A stretch of 64,000 nucleotides of DNA. It comes from JAJPHF01 sp035293805. Lineage in GTDB: Bacteria > Chloroflexota > UBA6077 > JAJPHF01. The notes below the pieces were generated by a model. That model was not told the origin of the DNA. It saw nothing but the letters and a program-made list of their open reading frames with translations, and did not search any database. The stretch covers positions 18,810 to 82,809 of the forward strand of contig DATGMD010000013.1 in the NCBI GenBank assembly GCA_035293805.1, read 5' to 3'. Of this stretch, positions 7,697 through 16,238 are shown one piece after another. Each line of letters starts with the position of its first letter. Within the stretch, counting starts at the first letter, position 1. Made by a program: the position numbers and the translations under genes.

Positions 7697-9346
7697 CTAC
7701 GCGCCCATCTCGTCCTCGCTCTGGAGCAGGCCGATGAGATAGCGGCGCGCGCGCAGCCGCGCGTCGTCGGCGCTGCCCAGCAGCGGCTCCAGCACTTCGT
7801 AAGCCACCTGGCGCACGGCCTCGTCGATGGCCGCCGCTACCAGCGTGGGCCACTCGCCCGGACCGTACTCGACGTGCATCAGCCGCAGCCCCCGCTCGAC
7901 CGGCTCCAGCGCCACACTGACATAGTTCTCGCTGCCGGGCTTGCCGAACTCGGCGACCTCCCGCCCATCGAAGTCGTGGTAGCGGACGATCTCGGTCAGG
8001 CCGGCGCCGCGCAGCGTCGCCTCCAGCCCCTGCAGGAACAGGTCGGCGGTGGCCGGGCTCAGGCGCAGGGTGCGCCGCTCCGCCTCGGCGCCGAGCGCGG
8101 GCCTTGGCGTCCCGGCGGGGCGAAAACTGAGCACGAGCAGGCCCGAGCCCAGCACGGTCGTCACGGCCACCAGCAGGATCGCCACGCCGAACAGCTCGCT
8201 GCCGATCGTCCCGCTGCTCAGGCCAATCCCCGCGACGATCAGCGCGACCTCCCCGCGTGGGAGCATGCCGCCGACCACGGCCAGCACGCGCCGCCCGCGA
8301 AAGCCCACGCCGAGCGCGGGGAGCCCGCAGCCCAGCGTCTTGCCCAGCACGGCCGCCACGCACAGCGCAGCGCCCAGCGACAGGGCGGCGGCCATCGCCG
8401 GCAAGTCGACCAGCGCGCCCATCACCACGAAGAACACGGGCACCAGCACCTGGCGCAGGCCGAGCAGCGCCCGCTCGATCCCGCGGCCCATGGGGGTCTG
8501 CGACAGCGCGAGGCCCACCGCGTACGCCCCCAGGATCGCCGCGAGGCCAGCTTGCTCGATCAGGTAGCCGGCCACGAACGCGCTCCCGAGCGCGATCCCC
8601 ACGACCGCCCCCTCGCCGCGGAGCCGCAGCGGCAGCCGGGTGAGCAGGCGCACGGCCAGCAGGGCGCCCGCCGTCACCGCCACGAGGGCGCCCACGGCGC
8701 GCGCCGCGCTCAGCGCCACGCCCGCGGGCGTAATGCTCTGGCCCGCGGCGACGCTGATCGCCAGGCCGAGGCCGATGATGCCGAGCACGTCGTCGACCAC
8801 CGCGCCGCCAAGAATGGTCACCCCCTCCGGCGTGTCGAGCCGCCCGAGGTCAGCCAGGACGCGGGCGCTCACCCCTACCGACGTGGTGGCGATGATCCCG
8901 CCAAGAAACAGCGCCCGCGGGTCGCTCGCGCTGGGTGCCAGCCCGAAGACCAGCGCGACGACGACTCCCAGCGCGAACGACAGGAGGTTGCCGCCGACCG
9001 CGACCAGCGCCGCGGCGTGGCTATACCGCAAGAACTGCAGCAGGTCCGTGTTCAGGCCGATGAGGAACAGGAGTACCACGGCCGCGACCTGCGCGAAGGC
9101 ATACAGCTCGGGCGAGAGCGGCCCGCTGCGGCTCGCCACCGGACCGAACAGCGGCTCGCCCAGGAGTGGCAGCGTGAGGCCGCCCAGCGCGAATGGCCCG
9201 ATAGCGACTCCTGCCAACAGCTCGCCGAGCACCGTCGGCTGGGCGAGGCGCTCGGCCAGCTCGCCGCCCACTTTGGCGGCGATGAGAATCGCGCCCAGCT
9301 GCAGGACCAGGTGAGCCAGGCCGGTGCCCGCGTCGAGCTGATTCAT
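7697..9346 (-). CDS. CPA2-family cation/proton antiporter with soluble C-terminal domain
   Basis: A monovalent cation:proton antiporter of the KefB/NapA (CPA2) type. Residues 1-390 contain 12-13 hydrophobic segments. Recognisable blocks are PTVLGELLAGVAIGP near the N-terminus and ILGGAVVDDVLG, whose adjacent Asp residues are the cation-binding pair of electrogenic family members. Residues about 405-549 form a soluble domain that is not the usual TrkA-N/TrkA-C; it contains DFDGREVAEFG and HVEYGPGEWP and I do not recognise it. The gene converges on the second kdpA and diverges from the kdpD-like gene, so it belongs to the same ion-homeostasis neighbourhood. It may balance K+ import by K+ or Na+ efflux (inference). 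Confidence 0.9.
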   Translation of the reverse strand: MNQLDAGTGLAHLVLQLGAILIAAKVGGELAERLAQPTVLGELLAGVAIGPFALGGLTLPLLGEPLFGPVASRSGPLSPELYAFAQVAAVVLLFLIGLNTDLLQFLRYSHAAALVAVGGNLLSFALGVVVALVFGLAPSASDPRALFLGGIIATTSVGVSARVLADLGRLDTPEGVTILGGAVVDDVLGIIGLGLAISVAAGQSITPAGVALSAARAVGALVAVTAGALLAVRLLTRLPLRLRGEGAVVGIALGSAFVAGYLIEQAGLAAILGAYAVGLALSQTPMGRGIERALLGLRQVLVPVFFVVMGALVDLPAMAAALSLGAALCVAAVLGKTLGCGLPALGVGFRGRRVLAVVGGMLPRGEVALIVAGIGLSSGTIGSELFGVAILLVAVTTVLGSGLLVLSFRPAGTPRPALGAEAERRTLRLSPATADLFLQGLEATLRGAGLTEIVRYHDFDGREVAEFGKPGSENYVSVALEPVERGLRLMHVEYGPGEWPTLVAAAIDEAVRQVAYEVLEPLLGSADDARLRARRYLIGLLQSEDEMGA

Positions 9347-9736
9347 GGGGAGCGTTCCATCATCTCACAGCGCCCAGTCGCCGGGGCTCCCGCCCTCGCC
9401 GTGAGCCCCGGCGCTGAGCAAGCCGTGCAAAAAAGGAAAAGGAGACAGGCAAATGCCTGTCTCCTCCTTGCACGGGGGGTATCGGGGCCCGTGCGCTCCG
9501 TCGGCCGTCGCGGGAGTCTATTCTACTGGCGTGACGTGCAGAGTGTACGGGGTGGACTTGCGGACAGGCAACTCCTTGCATGGGTCTGTCGTGGCGGGGC
9601 CGTCACGCCGTTCCTTCGCGCCGATTGCGAGTACCGCCGCAGCCCGCTAAGCCGCCGTCCCAGGATAGTACGGACGTTTGGCTTCGCCCAACATACCAAC
9701 TATCCCCGGTCGAGTGCTTAGGGCAGGGAGGTCGAC
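9347..9736. other. Divergent intergenic region between antiporter and kdpD
   Basis: This 390-nt region separates two divergent genes and should contain both promoters. The only strong features I see are a nested hairpin at 9423-9475 and weaker pairing of GGATAGT (9663-9669) with ACTATCC (9699-9705) enclosing a TTGG-CTTCGC-CCAA mini-hairpin (9678-9691). I do not see the conserved core of a known c-di-AMP riboswitch. No convincing small gene is present. Confidence 0.6.
9423..9475. promoter_or_regulatory. Nested perfect hairpin between divergent ion-transport genes
   Basis: The outer arms CCGTGCAA (9423-9430) and TTGCACGG (9468-9475) are perfectly complementary, as are the inner 10-bp arms GGAGACAGGC (9441-9450) and GCCTGTCTCC (9455-9464), around an AAAT loop. 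The left internal side is A-rich. It could be an RNA leader element or an operator; the function is inference. Confidence 0.55.
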
Positions 9737-10954
9737 ATGGTCGACGGCAAGCTGCCGCAGGAGCCGCCCGGCGCCGCCGACGCGCTCGCCGAGGCGGAGC
9801 CCTTGCGCCCGGAAGCAGCCAGGGCGCTCCGCAAGCTGCAGGCGACCGAGCCGCCGAAGCGCGGCCGACTCCGGATTTACCTCGGTATGGCCCCCGGCGT
9901 CGGCAAGACGTACGCGATGCTGAACGAGGGGCGGCGGCGCAAGAGCCGCGGCACCGACGTGGTCGTCGGCTTCGTCGAGACCTACAACCGTCCCAATACC
10001 GTCGCCCAGCTCGGCGACCTGGAGGTAGTCCCCCGCAAGCAGATCGAGTACCGCGGCGTGACGCTCGCGGAGATGGACACCGACGCCGTCATCGCGCGCA
10101 AGCCCCAGGTGGCGCTGGTGGACGAGCTGGCCCACACCAACGCGCCTGGCTCGAAGCACGAGAAGCGCTGGCAGGACGTGTACGACCTGCTCGACGCCGG
10201 CATCCACGTCGTCGGCACGGTCAACGTCCAGCACCTGGAGAGCCTGGCCGACATCGTGGAGACGATCACCGGCGTGAAGGTGCGCGAGCGGATCCCCGAC
10301 AAGGTGATCGATGACGCGGACGAGGTCGAGCTGGTCGACATGTCGCCGCAGGCGCTGCGCTCGCGTATCAAGCACGGCAACGTGTACCCGCCGGACCGCG
10401 CCGCCCGCGCGCTCAACGAGTTCTTCCGCGAGGGCAACCTGACGGCGCTGCGCGAGCTAGCGCTACGGCGCATCGCCCAGGAAGTGGACGAGCGGCTCCA
10501 GGACTACATGCACGACCACCAGATCGAGAAGACCTGGCCGGCGGGGGAGCGGGTCATGGTGTGCATCGACCACCGCCCGCAGTCGGCCCACCTCATTCGG
10601 CGCGCGTGGCGCACGGCCGATCGGCTGCAGGCCGAGCTGCTGGCGGTGTTCGTGGCGCCACGGGGCTGGGAGCGCGCCGCGGAGGCCGAGCGCAAGGGCC
10701 TCGCCGCCAACCTGCGGGTAGCCGAAGACCTCGGCGCCGAAGTGCTCCAGCTCCAGGGTGACGTGGCGTCGGAGCTGGTGCGTGTCGCCCGCGAGCGGAA
10801 CGTGACGCGGATCGTCATCGGCCACTCCGAGCGCAGCCGCTGGTACGAGCTGCTCCACGGCTCAGTCGTCGCCAAGCTCCTGCGCGCTCTCCCCGAGGTC
10901 GACATTAACGTGGTCGCGAGCGGAACCGACCGATCCGAACCCCGCCACGGATGA
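9737..10954 (+). CDS. Short KdpD-type sensor protein (KdpD N-domain plus Usp domain, no kinase)
   Basis: Homologous to the N-terminal cytoplasmic half of the K+ sensor KdpD. Residues about 45-255 are the KdpD domain, with the Walker A GMAPGVGKTYAMLNEG, the block VGFVETYNRP and VDELAHTNAPGSKHEKRW. Residues about 270-395 are a universal-stress-protein domain ending in VIGHSERSR. The 405-residue protein stops there: the four membrane helices, GAF domain and histidine kinase of full KdpD are missing. The stop is clean, so this is a natural short form, like those known in some cyanobacteria and Deinococcus, not a truncation by frameshift. ATG 9737 has GGGAGG 6 nt upstream. No kdpE gene is in the window. 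It may bind a nucleotide and regulate the pumps post-translationally (inference). Confidence 0.9.
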   Translation: MVDGKLPQEPPGAADALAEAEPLRPEAARALRKLQATEPPKRGRLRIYLGMAPGVGKTYAMLNEGRRRKSRGTDVVVGFVETYNRPNTVAQLGDLEVVPRKQIEYRGVTLAEMDTDAVIARKPQVALVDELAHTNAPGSKHEKRWQDVYDLLDAGIHVVGTVNVQHLESLADIVETITGVKVRERIPDKVIDDADEVELVDMSPQALRSRIKHGNVYPPDRAARALNEFFREGNLTALRELALRRIAQEVDERLQDYMHDHQIEKTWPAGERVMVCIDHRPQSAHLIRRAWRTADRLQAELLAVFVAPRGWERAAEAERKGLAANLRVAEDLGAEVLQLQGDVASELVRVARERNVTRIVIGHSERSRWYELLHGSVVAKLLRALPEVDINVVASGTDRSEPRHG

Positions 10955-11082
10955 CCCGCGCGCCCTTGCGGGCCGGAAGGGATGAAGGTCGGTCGCCGGC
11001 GCCTGCCCGCCCCCCACCTGCCTCGCGCCCCTCCCGCGCACCGCGGCGCCCCAGCCGCACGGCATCGCCCCTCGCCCGGCCC

Positions 11083-11112
11083 TTGCCACTTCCCGGCCGC
11101 CGCGCCTACCAT
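11083..11112 (+). promoter_or_regulatory. Predicted sigma-70-type promoter for the amidohydrolase-lysR unit
   Basis: A -35 element TTGCCA (11083-11088), an 18-nt spacer and a -10 element TACCAT (11107-11112). The amidohydrolase ATG follows about 100 nt downstream. Match by eye only. Confidence 0.4.
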
Positions 11113-11211
11113 GAGACGCTAGGCCACCCTATGGCCAGATGGACAACAACCCGGTGTGGCACGCCCCTCCGCTCACGCCGCCCTGATGGTCCCCGCTTTC
11201 GGGAGAGGCAC

Positions 11212-12873
11212 ATGAGTAACCCACACGCCGACCTGGCGATCGTCGAGGCGAACGTCATCACGATGGAGGGCGCGCGGCCGCGGGCCACCGCGCTCGCCGC
11301 GCGCGACGGGCGGCTGGTCGCCGTGGGCGACGCCGACGACGTGCGGCCCTGGATCGGGCCGGGCACGGCCGTGCTCCGGCTCCCGGGTCGCACCGTCCTG
11401 CCCGGCTTCATCGAGACGCACACCCACCTGGGCCTGCTCGGCGTGCGCCAGCAGTTCGTGGACTGCCGCACCCCGCCGAACCAGACGATCGCCGACCTCG
11501 TCGCGCGCGTCGCCGAGCGCGCGCGCACCACCCCGCCCGGCGCCTGGATCGAGGGTGAGGGCTACGACGATACGCTGCTCGCCGACCAGCGTCACCCGAA
11601 CCGCCACGACCTCGACGCCGTCGCGCCCGACCATCCGGTCCTGCTCTGGCACGTCTCGCACCACGTCTGCGCCGTGAACAGCCGCGCCCTGGCCCTCGCC
11701 CACATCACGCGCGACACCCCCGACCAGTACAAGGGCCTCGACGGCCGCATCGTGCGCGACGCCGACGGCGAGCCGACCGGCGTGCTGATGGAGCGCGGCG
11801 CGCGCTTCCGCGTGAACGAGGTGCAGCCGCCGCTCACCGTCGCCCAGATCGTCGCCGGCCTGCGCGACGTCCACGACGACTACCTGGCCGCCGGCATCAC
11901 CAGCACCCACGACGCGGGCGTGGGTGGCCGCGCGGGCCAGACGGAGGTCGCCGCCTACCAGGAGGCCACCGTCGCGCCCAGCTTCCAGCTGCGCGTGCGC
12001 GGCCTGCTGCGCGTCGAGCTGGTGCAGGACTACCTGGAAGGCCGCGCCGATACCGACTGGGCGTTCGTCGGCGACTACCAGACGCGCCGCTTCGGCACGC
12101 GCAGCATCAAGATCACGCAGGACGGCTCCATCCAGGCGCTCACCGGCGCGCTGCACGACCCGTATCACTGCGACCCAACGCGCACGGGGATGCTGACGAT
12201 GGAGCAGGAGCGGCTCGACGCCCTGGTGCTCGCCGCCCACCGCGCCGGCTTCCAGGTCGCCATCCACACCAACGGCGACCGCAGCATCGACTCCGCGCTC
12301 GACGCCTTCGAGCGCGCCCAGGCGGCCTTCCCCCGCCCCGACGCCCGCCACCGCCTGGAGCACTGCCAGATGGCGACCGAGGCGCAGCTCGACCGCATCG
12401 CCCGGCTGGGCGTCTACCCGTCGTTCTTCGTAAAGCACGTCTACTACTGGGGCGACCGCCACCGCCGGCTGTTCCTCGGCCCCGAGCGCGCGCCCCGCAT
12501 CAGCCCGCTGCGCTCGGCCCAGCAGCGCGGCATCCGCTTCGCCCTGCACAGCGATTGCCCCGTGACGCCCCTCGACCCGCTGTTCGGCATCTGGGCGGCC
12601 GTGAATCGCCTGACGCGCGAGGGTGACCTGCTCGGCCCCGAGCAGCGCATCGGCGTCGAGCAGGCGCTGCGCGCCTACACGGCCGACGCCGCCTACCTGG
12701 CGTTCGAGGAGCGCGAGAAGGGCACCCTGGCGCCCGGCAAGCTGGCCGACCTCACGGTCCTCGGCGCCGATCCGACGGCCGTCGACCCGCTGGAGATCAA
12801 GGATGTCCCCGTCGAGCTGACCGTCGTCGGCGGGGCCATCGCCTGGGCGCGGCCGGGCGCCGGGCTGGGCTAG
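11212..12873 (+). CDS. YtcJ-like amidohydrolase (amidohydrolase family 3)
   Basis: A metal-dependent hydrolase of the YtcJ/N-substituted formamide deformylase group; the substrate cannot be read from sequence. The 553 residues have the family's usual length. Visible features are the N-terminal beta domain DLAIVEANVITMEG, the metal motif ETHTHLG, a central DGSIQALTGAL block, AIHTNGDRSIDSALDAFERA, HRLEHCQMAT, the metal/active-site motif HSDCPVTPLDPLFGIWAAV and the C-terminal GKLADLTVLGADP. ATG 11212 follows GGGAGAGG; a longer in-frame reading upstream is low-complexity and was rejected. A lysR-type gene begins 5 nt after the stop, so the two are probably one transcript. Confidence 0.9.
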   Translation: MSNPHADLAIVEANVITMEGARPRATALAARDGRLVAVGDADDVRPWIGPGTAVLRLPGRTVLPGFIETHTHLGLLGVRQQFVDCRTPPNQTIADLVARVAERARTTPPGAWIEGEGYDDTLLADQRHPNRHDLDAVAPDHPVLLWHVSHHVCAVNSRALALAHITRDTPDQYKGLDGRIVRDADGEPTGVLMERGARFRVNEVQPPLTVAQIVAGLRDVHDDYLAAGITSTHDAGVGGRAGQTEVAAYQEATVAPSFQLRVRGLLRVELVQDYLEGRADTDWAFVGDYQTRRFGTRSIKITQDGSIQALTGALHDPYHCDPTRTGMLTMEQERLDALVLAAHRAGFQVAIHTNGDRSIDSALDAFERAQAAFPRPDARHRLEHCQMATEAQLDRIARLGVYPSFFVKHVYYWGDRHRRLFLGPERAPRISPLRSAQQRGIRFALHSDCPVTPLDPLFGIWAAVNRLTREGDLLGPEQRIGVEQALRAYTADAAYLAFEEREKGTLAPGKLADLTVLGADPTAVDPLEIKDVPVELTVVGGAIAWARPGAGLG

Positions 12874-12877
12874 CGGC

Positions 12878-13789
12878 GTGGCGCCCTTCTCGCTCACCGA
12901 GCTGCGCGTGCTCGCGGGCCTGGCGGAGGGCGAGACGCTCGCCAGCATCGGGGCCGCACTGTACCTCGGGCAGCCGACGGTCAGCCGCACGCTGCACGCC
13001 GCCGAGCAGAAGGCCGGCCTGCCGCTGGTCGCGCGCGAGGGCCGGCGGCTCGCGCTCACGCCCGCCGGCGCCGAGGTCGCGCGCGCCGCCCAGACCATCG
13101 TGGCCCAGATGCGCGAGCTGGACACGCTACTGGCGGCGATGCGCGCCGGGACGGGCGGGCCGGTGCGGCTGCTGGCCACGGTCACGCCCGCCAGCTACGT
13201 GCTGCCCGCCGTGATCGGCGAGTTCATCCAGGCCTTTCCGGCGGCCCGGATCAACCTGGAGGTCGTGAACGCCGACCAGGTCTGGCCGACCTTCATGGGC
13301 GAGCGCTACGACCTGGCCGTCGTCGGCCAGACGGCGCCGCCGCCGGGCGTGCGGCTGGAGTGGCTGTACGACGACCCGATCGTCTTCTTCGCCGCGCCCG
13401 GCTCGCCGCTCGCCGGGCGGGAGCAGGTGTCGCTCGACGACCTGCGCGGCGAGACGGTGATCGGGCCGTTCGCCCAGGCGTCCTGGGCGCGCATCTTTCA
13501 GGAGCTGTCGCGACGGGGGTTCAGCATCCCGCGCCAGATGGACCTCCGCGCGGCGGAAGGCGTGAAGCGCCTCGTCGAGGTCGGCGGCGGCGTGGGCGTC
13601 CTCTTCGGCTCGGCGCTCAAGCGCGAGCTGGCCGAGGGGCGCCTCCGCGCGCTCCGCGTCGCCGAGCCGGTCCTGGCGCAGGGCTTCTGTCTGGCGCGGC
13701 GCGACAGCGTGCCAGTCACGCCGGTGGCGCGGGCGCTGCGCGAGTTCCTGCTGAGCCACCTGCGCGCCGAGGCGGCCGCGCCCCGCTGA
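12878..13789 (+). CDS. LysR-family transcriptional regulator
   Basis: A 303-residue LysR regulator. Residues 1-65 form the winged helix-turn-helix, with LGQPTVSRTLHAAEQKAG as recognition region and REGRRLALTPAGAEV as wing. Residues about 90-295 are the LysR substrate-binding domain (VRLLATVTPASYVLP at its start). The start GTG 12878 lies 5 nt after the amidohydrolase stop, so the gene is co-transcribed with it rather than divergent, as is more usual. A perfect interrupted palindrome of LysR type lies 11 nt after its stop, in front of the binding-lipoprotein array. This makes that array its likely target, though the ligand is unknown. Confidence 0.93.
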   Translation: MAPFSLTELRVLAGLAEGETLASIGAALYLGQPTVSRTLHAAEQKAGLPLVAREGRRLALTPAGAEVARAAQTIVAQMRELDTLLAAMRAGTGGPVRLLATVTPASYVLPAVIGEFIQAFPAARINLEVVNADQVWPTFMGERYDLAVVGQTAPPPGVRLEWLYDDPIVFFAAPGSPLAGREQVSLDDLRGETVIGPFAQASWARIFQELSRRGFSIPRQMDLRAAEGVKRLVEVGGGVGVLFGSALKRELAEGRLRALRVAEPVLAQGFCLARRDSVPVTPVARALREFLLSHLRAEAAAPR

Positions 13790-13800
13790 GCCTGGCGCGG

Positions 13801-13823
13801 ATTCATGCTCCCAATGCATGAAT
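13801..13823. promoter_or_regulatory. Predicted LysR-type operator (interrupted palindrome)
   Basis: Perfect 8-bp arms ATTCATGC (13801-13808) and GCATGAAT (13816-13823) are separated by 7 nt and contain the T-N11-A arrangement of LysR sites. The centre is about 65 bp before the predicted transcription start, the standard place of a LysR recognition site. Confidence 0.65.
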
Positions 13824-13841
13824 ATAGTGCCTCATTGCCAA

Positions 13842-13870
13842 TTGATTGAAAGTGTCTACGGGGGTAGAGT
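13842..13870 (+). promoter_or_regulatory. Predicted promoter of the binding-lipoprotein array
   Basis: A -35 element TTGATT (13842-13847), a 17-nt spacer and a -10 element TAGAGT (13865-13870), directly downstream of the LysR-type operator. The region is AT-rich compared with its surroundings. The first lipoprotein gene starts at 13945. Confidence 0.5.
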
Positions 13871-13944
13871 AGGGCAGCAGCTAACCGAGCGGCCGTGGCG
13901 GCGGCACGGTCCAGCGCGGTGGCTGCCGTCCAGGGAGGCTGGCC

Positions 13945-15021
13945 ATGACCCCCGTCGCGCGGCCCCTGACGCTCGGCGTCCTGCTGGCATTGGCGCTCGC
14001 CGCCTGCGGCCCCGCCGCCGCGCCCGCGCGGCCGGCGCCCGCCGCGACGAGTGCGCCCGCGGCCGCCGGGTCCGCATCCGCCCCGGCCGCGCCGTCCCCG
14101 CCGCCCCTGGACACCATCAAAGTCGCCTTCGCCGCCGACGCCGCCATCTACGCCCCCTACTTCATTGCGATGGACAAGGGCTACTACGCCGAGGAGGGCC
14201 TGGCGATCGACATGGTGAAAGCGGGCGGCGGCGCCGCCACGCCCGCGCTCATCTCCGGCGATCTGCAATACAGCACCTCCGCCACCTCGGCGGTGAGCGC
14301 CGCCATCCAGGGCGCACCCCTGAAGGTCATCCTCACCAGCGCCGACCGCGTGCCCTACCAGATGTGGTCGAGCACGCCCGAGATTCACACGCTGGCCGAA
14401 CTGGCGGGCAAGACAGTCGGCGTGCAGGCCCGCGGCGACACGTTCGAGATCGCCACGCGGCTCCTCCTGCACAAGCACGGGCTCGACCCGAACGGGGTCG
14501 TCTACACGGCGATCGGCACGGGCAACCAGCGGCTCGTCGCCATGCAGACCGGCTCGGTGGCAGCGATGCCGCTGGACACTGGCATCATCGTGCAGCTCAA
14601 GGCGGCCGGCTTCCCTGGCAACTTGCTGGCCGACTTCGAGCAGGAGGTGCGGATGCCTTACCAGGGCGCCGCCACCACCGACGCCGAGCTGGCGCAGCAC
14701 CGCGACCGCGCGAAGCGCTTCCTGCGGGCGACGCTGAAGGGTCGCGAGTATTTCAAGACCTACCGCGACGGCACGGTGGACGTGCTGCTGAAGTACAACA
14801 CGGTGCCGCGCGACGCCAATGAGGCCGACTACGACGACACGCTGCCCACACTGACCGAGGACGGCACGGTGCCGCTCGACGACGCGCGCGCCGACGCGCT
14901 GCTGCGCGCGCAGACGAACGGCATCGAGCAGGTGCCGCCGGCCGAGCAGATGTACGACTTCCGCCTGGTGCGCGAGGCGTACCAGGAGCTAAAGGCGAGC
15001 GGCTGGCAGCCGGCGCCGTAG
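13945..15021 (+). CDS. NMT1/NitT-type substrate-binding lipoprotein 1
   Basis: A periplasmic-type solute-binding protein of the NMT1/THI5-like, nitrate/taurine/pyrimidine ABC family; the ligand is unknown. The 358 residues open with a lipoprotein signal (ALAAC, Cys at about residue 20) and an Ala/Pro linker to about residue 52. The binding domain starts with VAFAADAAIYAPYFIAMDKG. The family blocks shared by the local paralogues are GGGAATPALISGDLQYSTS, APLKVI and the C-terminal YQELKASGWQP. The start ATG follows GGGAGG. It is first of six related genes and carries the LysR-type operator and promoter upstream. No permease or ATPase is nearby. Confidence 0.9.
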   Translation: MTPVARPLTLGVLLALALAACGPAAAPARPAPAATSAPAAAGSASAPAAPSPPPLDTIKVAFAADAAIYAPYFIAMDKGYYAEEGLAIDMVKAGGGAATPALISGDLQYSTSATSAVSAAIQGAPLKVILTSADRVPYQMWSSTPEIHTLAELAGKTVGVQARGDTFEIATRLLLHKHGLDPNGVVYTAIGTGNQRLVAMQTGSVAAMPLDTGIIVQLKAAGFPGNLLADFEQEVRMPYQGAATTDAELAQHRDRAKRFLRATLKGREYFKTYRDGTVDVLLKYNTVPRDANEADYDDTLPTLTEDGTVPLDDARADALLRAQTNGIEQVPPAEQMYDFRLVREAYQELKASGWQPAP

Positions 15022-15138
15022 CGGGGCGCGGCCGCGAGCATCCCTTGCGGCGCCCGCCCGCGAGGCGCACGATAGGGCACGGCGCACGGCGCGCTGCGGG
15101 CGGCCGGGCAGGCCAGCACGCGTAACGGGAGAAGAGTA

Positions 15139-16221
15139 GTGCGGCGAACGATACCAGCGCTCGCGTGGCTCGCGGTCGCGCTCCTGGCGGCCGCCTGCGG
15201 GCCGTCCGCGGCCACCCCGACAGCTGAGCGCGGCACGGCGCCGGCCGCCCCTGCCGGCGCCGTGCCCGCCCCGGGCAGCGGTGCGCCCGCGGCCGCACCG
15301 CCGCCGCTGGAGAAGCTCCAGGTGTCGTTCGCGTCGGTGTCGGCCGTCTACACGCCGCACCTGATCGCCATGGACAAAGGCTACTACGCCGAGGAGGGGC
15401 TAGAGATCGAGATGGTGCGGGTGGGCGGCGGCGTTGGCACGCCGGCGCTCATCTCCGGCGAGCTGCAGTACAGCACCTCGGCGGCCACGTCGGTTAGCGC
15501 GATCCTGAAGGGCGCACCGCTCAAAGTCATCTACACGAACGCCGACCGCGCCGGCTACGACCTCTGGACCAGCGCCCCCGACGTGACCACGCTCGCCGAT
15601 CTCGTGGGCAAGGCCATCGGCATCCAGTCGCGCGGCGACACCATGGAGATCGCCGCGCGCATGGTCCTCCAGCAGCACGGCATCGACCACAACGCGGTGA
15701 GCTACATCGCGATGGGCGTGGGCAGCCAGCGGATGGTAGCAATCGAGAACGGCAGCGTCCCCGCCGCGATTCTCGGCACCTCCGACACGGTCGAGGTGCG
15801 CGAGGCCGGCGTCAGCGGCCGCATTCTGGCCGACCTCCGCAAGGAGGTGCAGATGCTGTACACCGGCGCGGTCACCAGCGACCAGGAGCTGCGCGAGCGG
15901 CCCGAGCGCGTGAAGCGCTTCCTGCGGGCCACGGCGAAAGGCCGCGAGTACTACAAGGCGTACCGCAACGAGTCGATCGACATCCTGACGAAGTACAACG
16001 AGCGGCCGCGCGAGGCGAACGAGGCCGACTACGACGACGTGCTGCCGGCGATGCCCGCCGACGCCACCATGCCCGTGGACGTGCAGCAGCGCGACGCGGC
16101 GCTGCGCGCCGAGGTGAACGGCGTGGCGCCCGTGCCGCCGGTCGAGCAGATCTACGACTATCGCCCGATGAAGGAGGTCTATCAGGAGCTACGCGCCAGC
16201 GGTTGGCAGCCCACGCGGTAG
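15139..16221 (+). CDS. NMT1/NitT-type substrate-binding lipoprotein 2
   Basis: A second paralogue (360 residues). The start is GTG 15139 behind GGGAGAAG. The lipobox LLAAAC places the lipid-anchored Cys at about residue 20, followed by an Ala/Pro linker. The domain opens VSFASVSAVYTPHLIAMDKG, continues with GGGVGTPALISGELQYSTS and VIYTNADRAGYDLW, and ends YDYRPMKEVYQELRASGW. The SRGDTMEIAARMVLQQHGID block is much closer to the other local paralogues than to general NitT proteins, so local duplication is likely. A bicupin gene starts 17 nt downstream, suggesting that the ligand is metabolised by it or that they share regulation (inference). Confidence 0.9.
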   Translation: MRRTIPALAWLAVALLAAACGPSAATPTAERGTAPAAPAGAVPAPGSGAPAAAPPPLEKLQVSFASVSAVYTPHLIAMDKGYYAEEGLEIEMVRVGGGVGTPALISGELQYSTSAATSVSAILKGAPLKVIYTNADRAGYDLWTSAPDVTTLADLVGKAIGIQSRGDTMEIAARMVLQQHGIDHNAVSYIAMGVGSQRMVAIENGSVPAAILGTSDTVEVREAGVSGRILADLRKEVQMLYTGAVTSDQELRERPERVKRFLRATAKGREYYKAYRNESIDILTKYNERPREANEADYDDVLPAMPADATMPVDVQQRDAALRAEVNGVAPVPPVEQIYDYRPMKEVYQELRASGWQPTR

Positions 16222-16238
16222 GCAGAGGAGGAAAGGCC

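Noticed and set aside
7682..9721. Open frame of 679 codons on the plus strand opposite the antiporter
   Set aside because: The antiporter on the minus strand has clear membrane and family motifs; the plus-strand product is Gln/His/Arg-rich low-complexity sequence.
9347..9736. c-di-AMP (ydaO-type) riboswitch before kdpD
   Set aside because: Such switches often precede kdp genes, but I could not find the conserved core segments.
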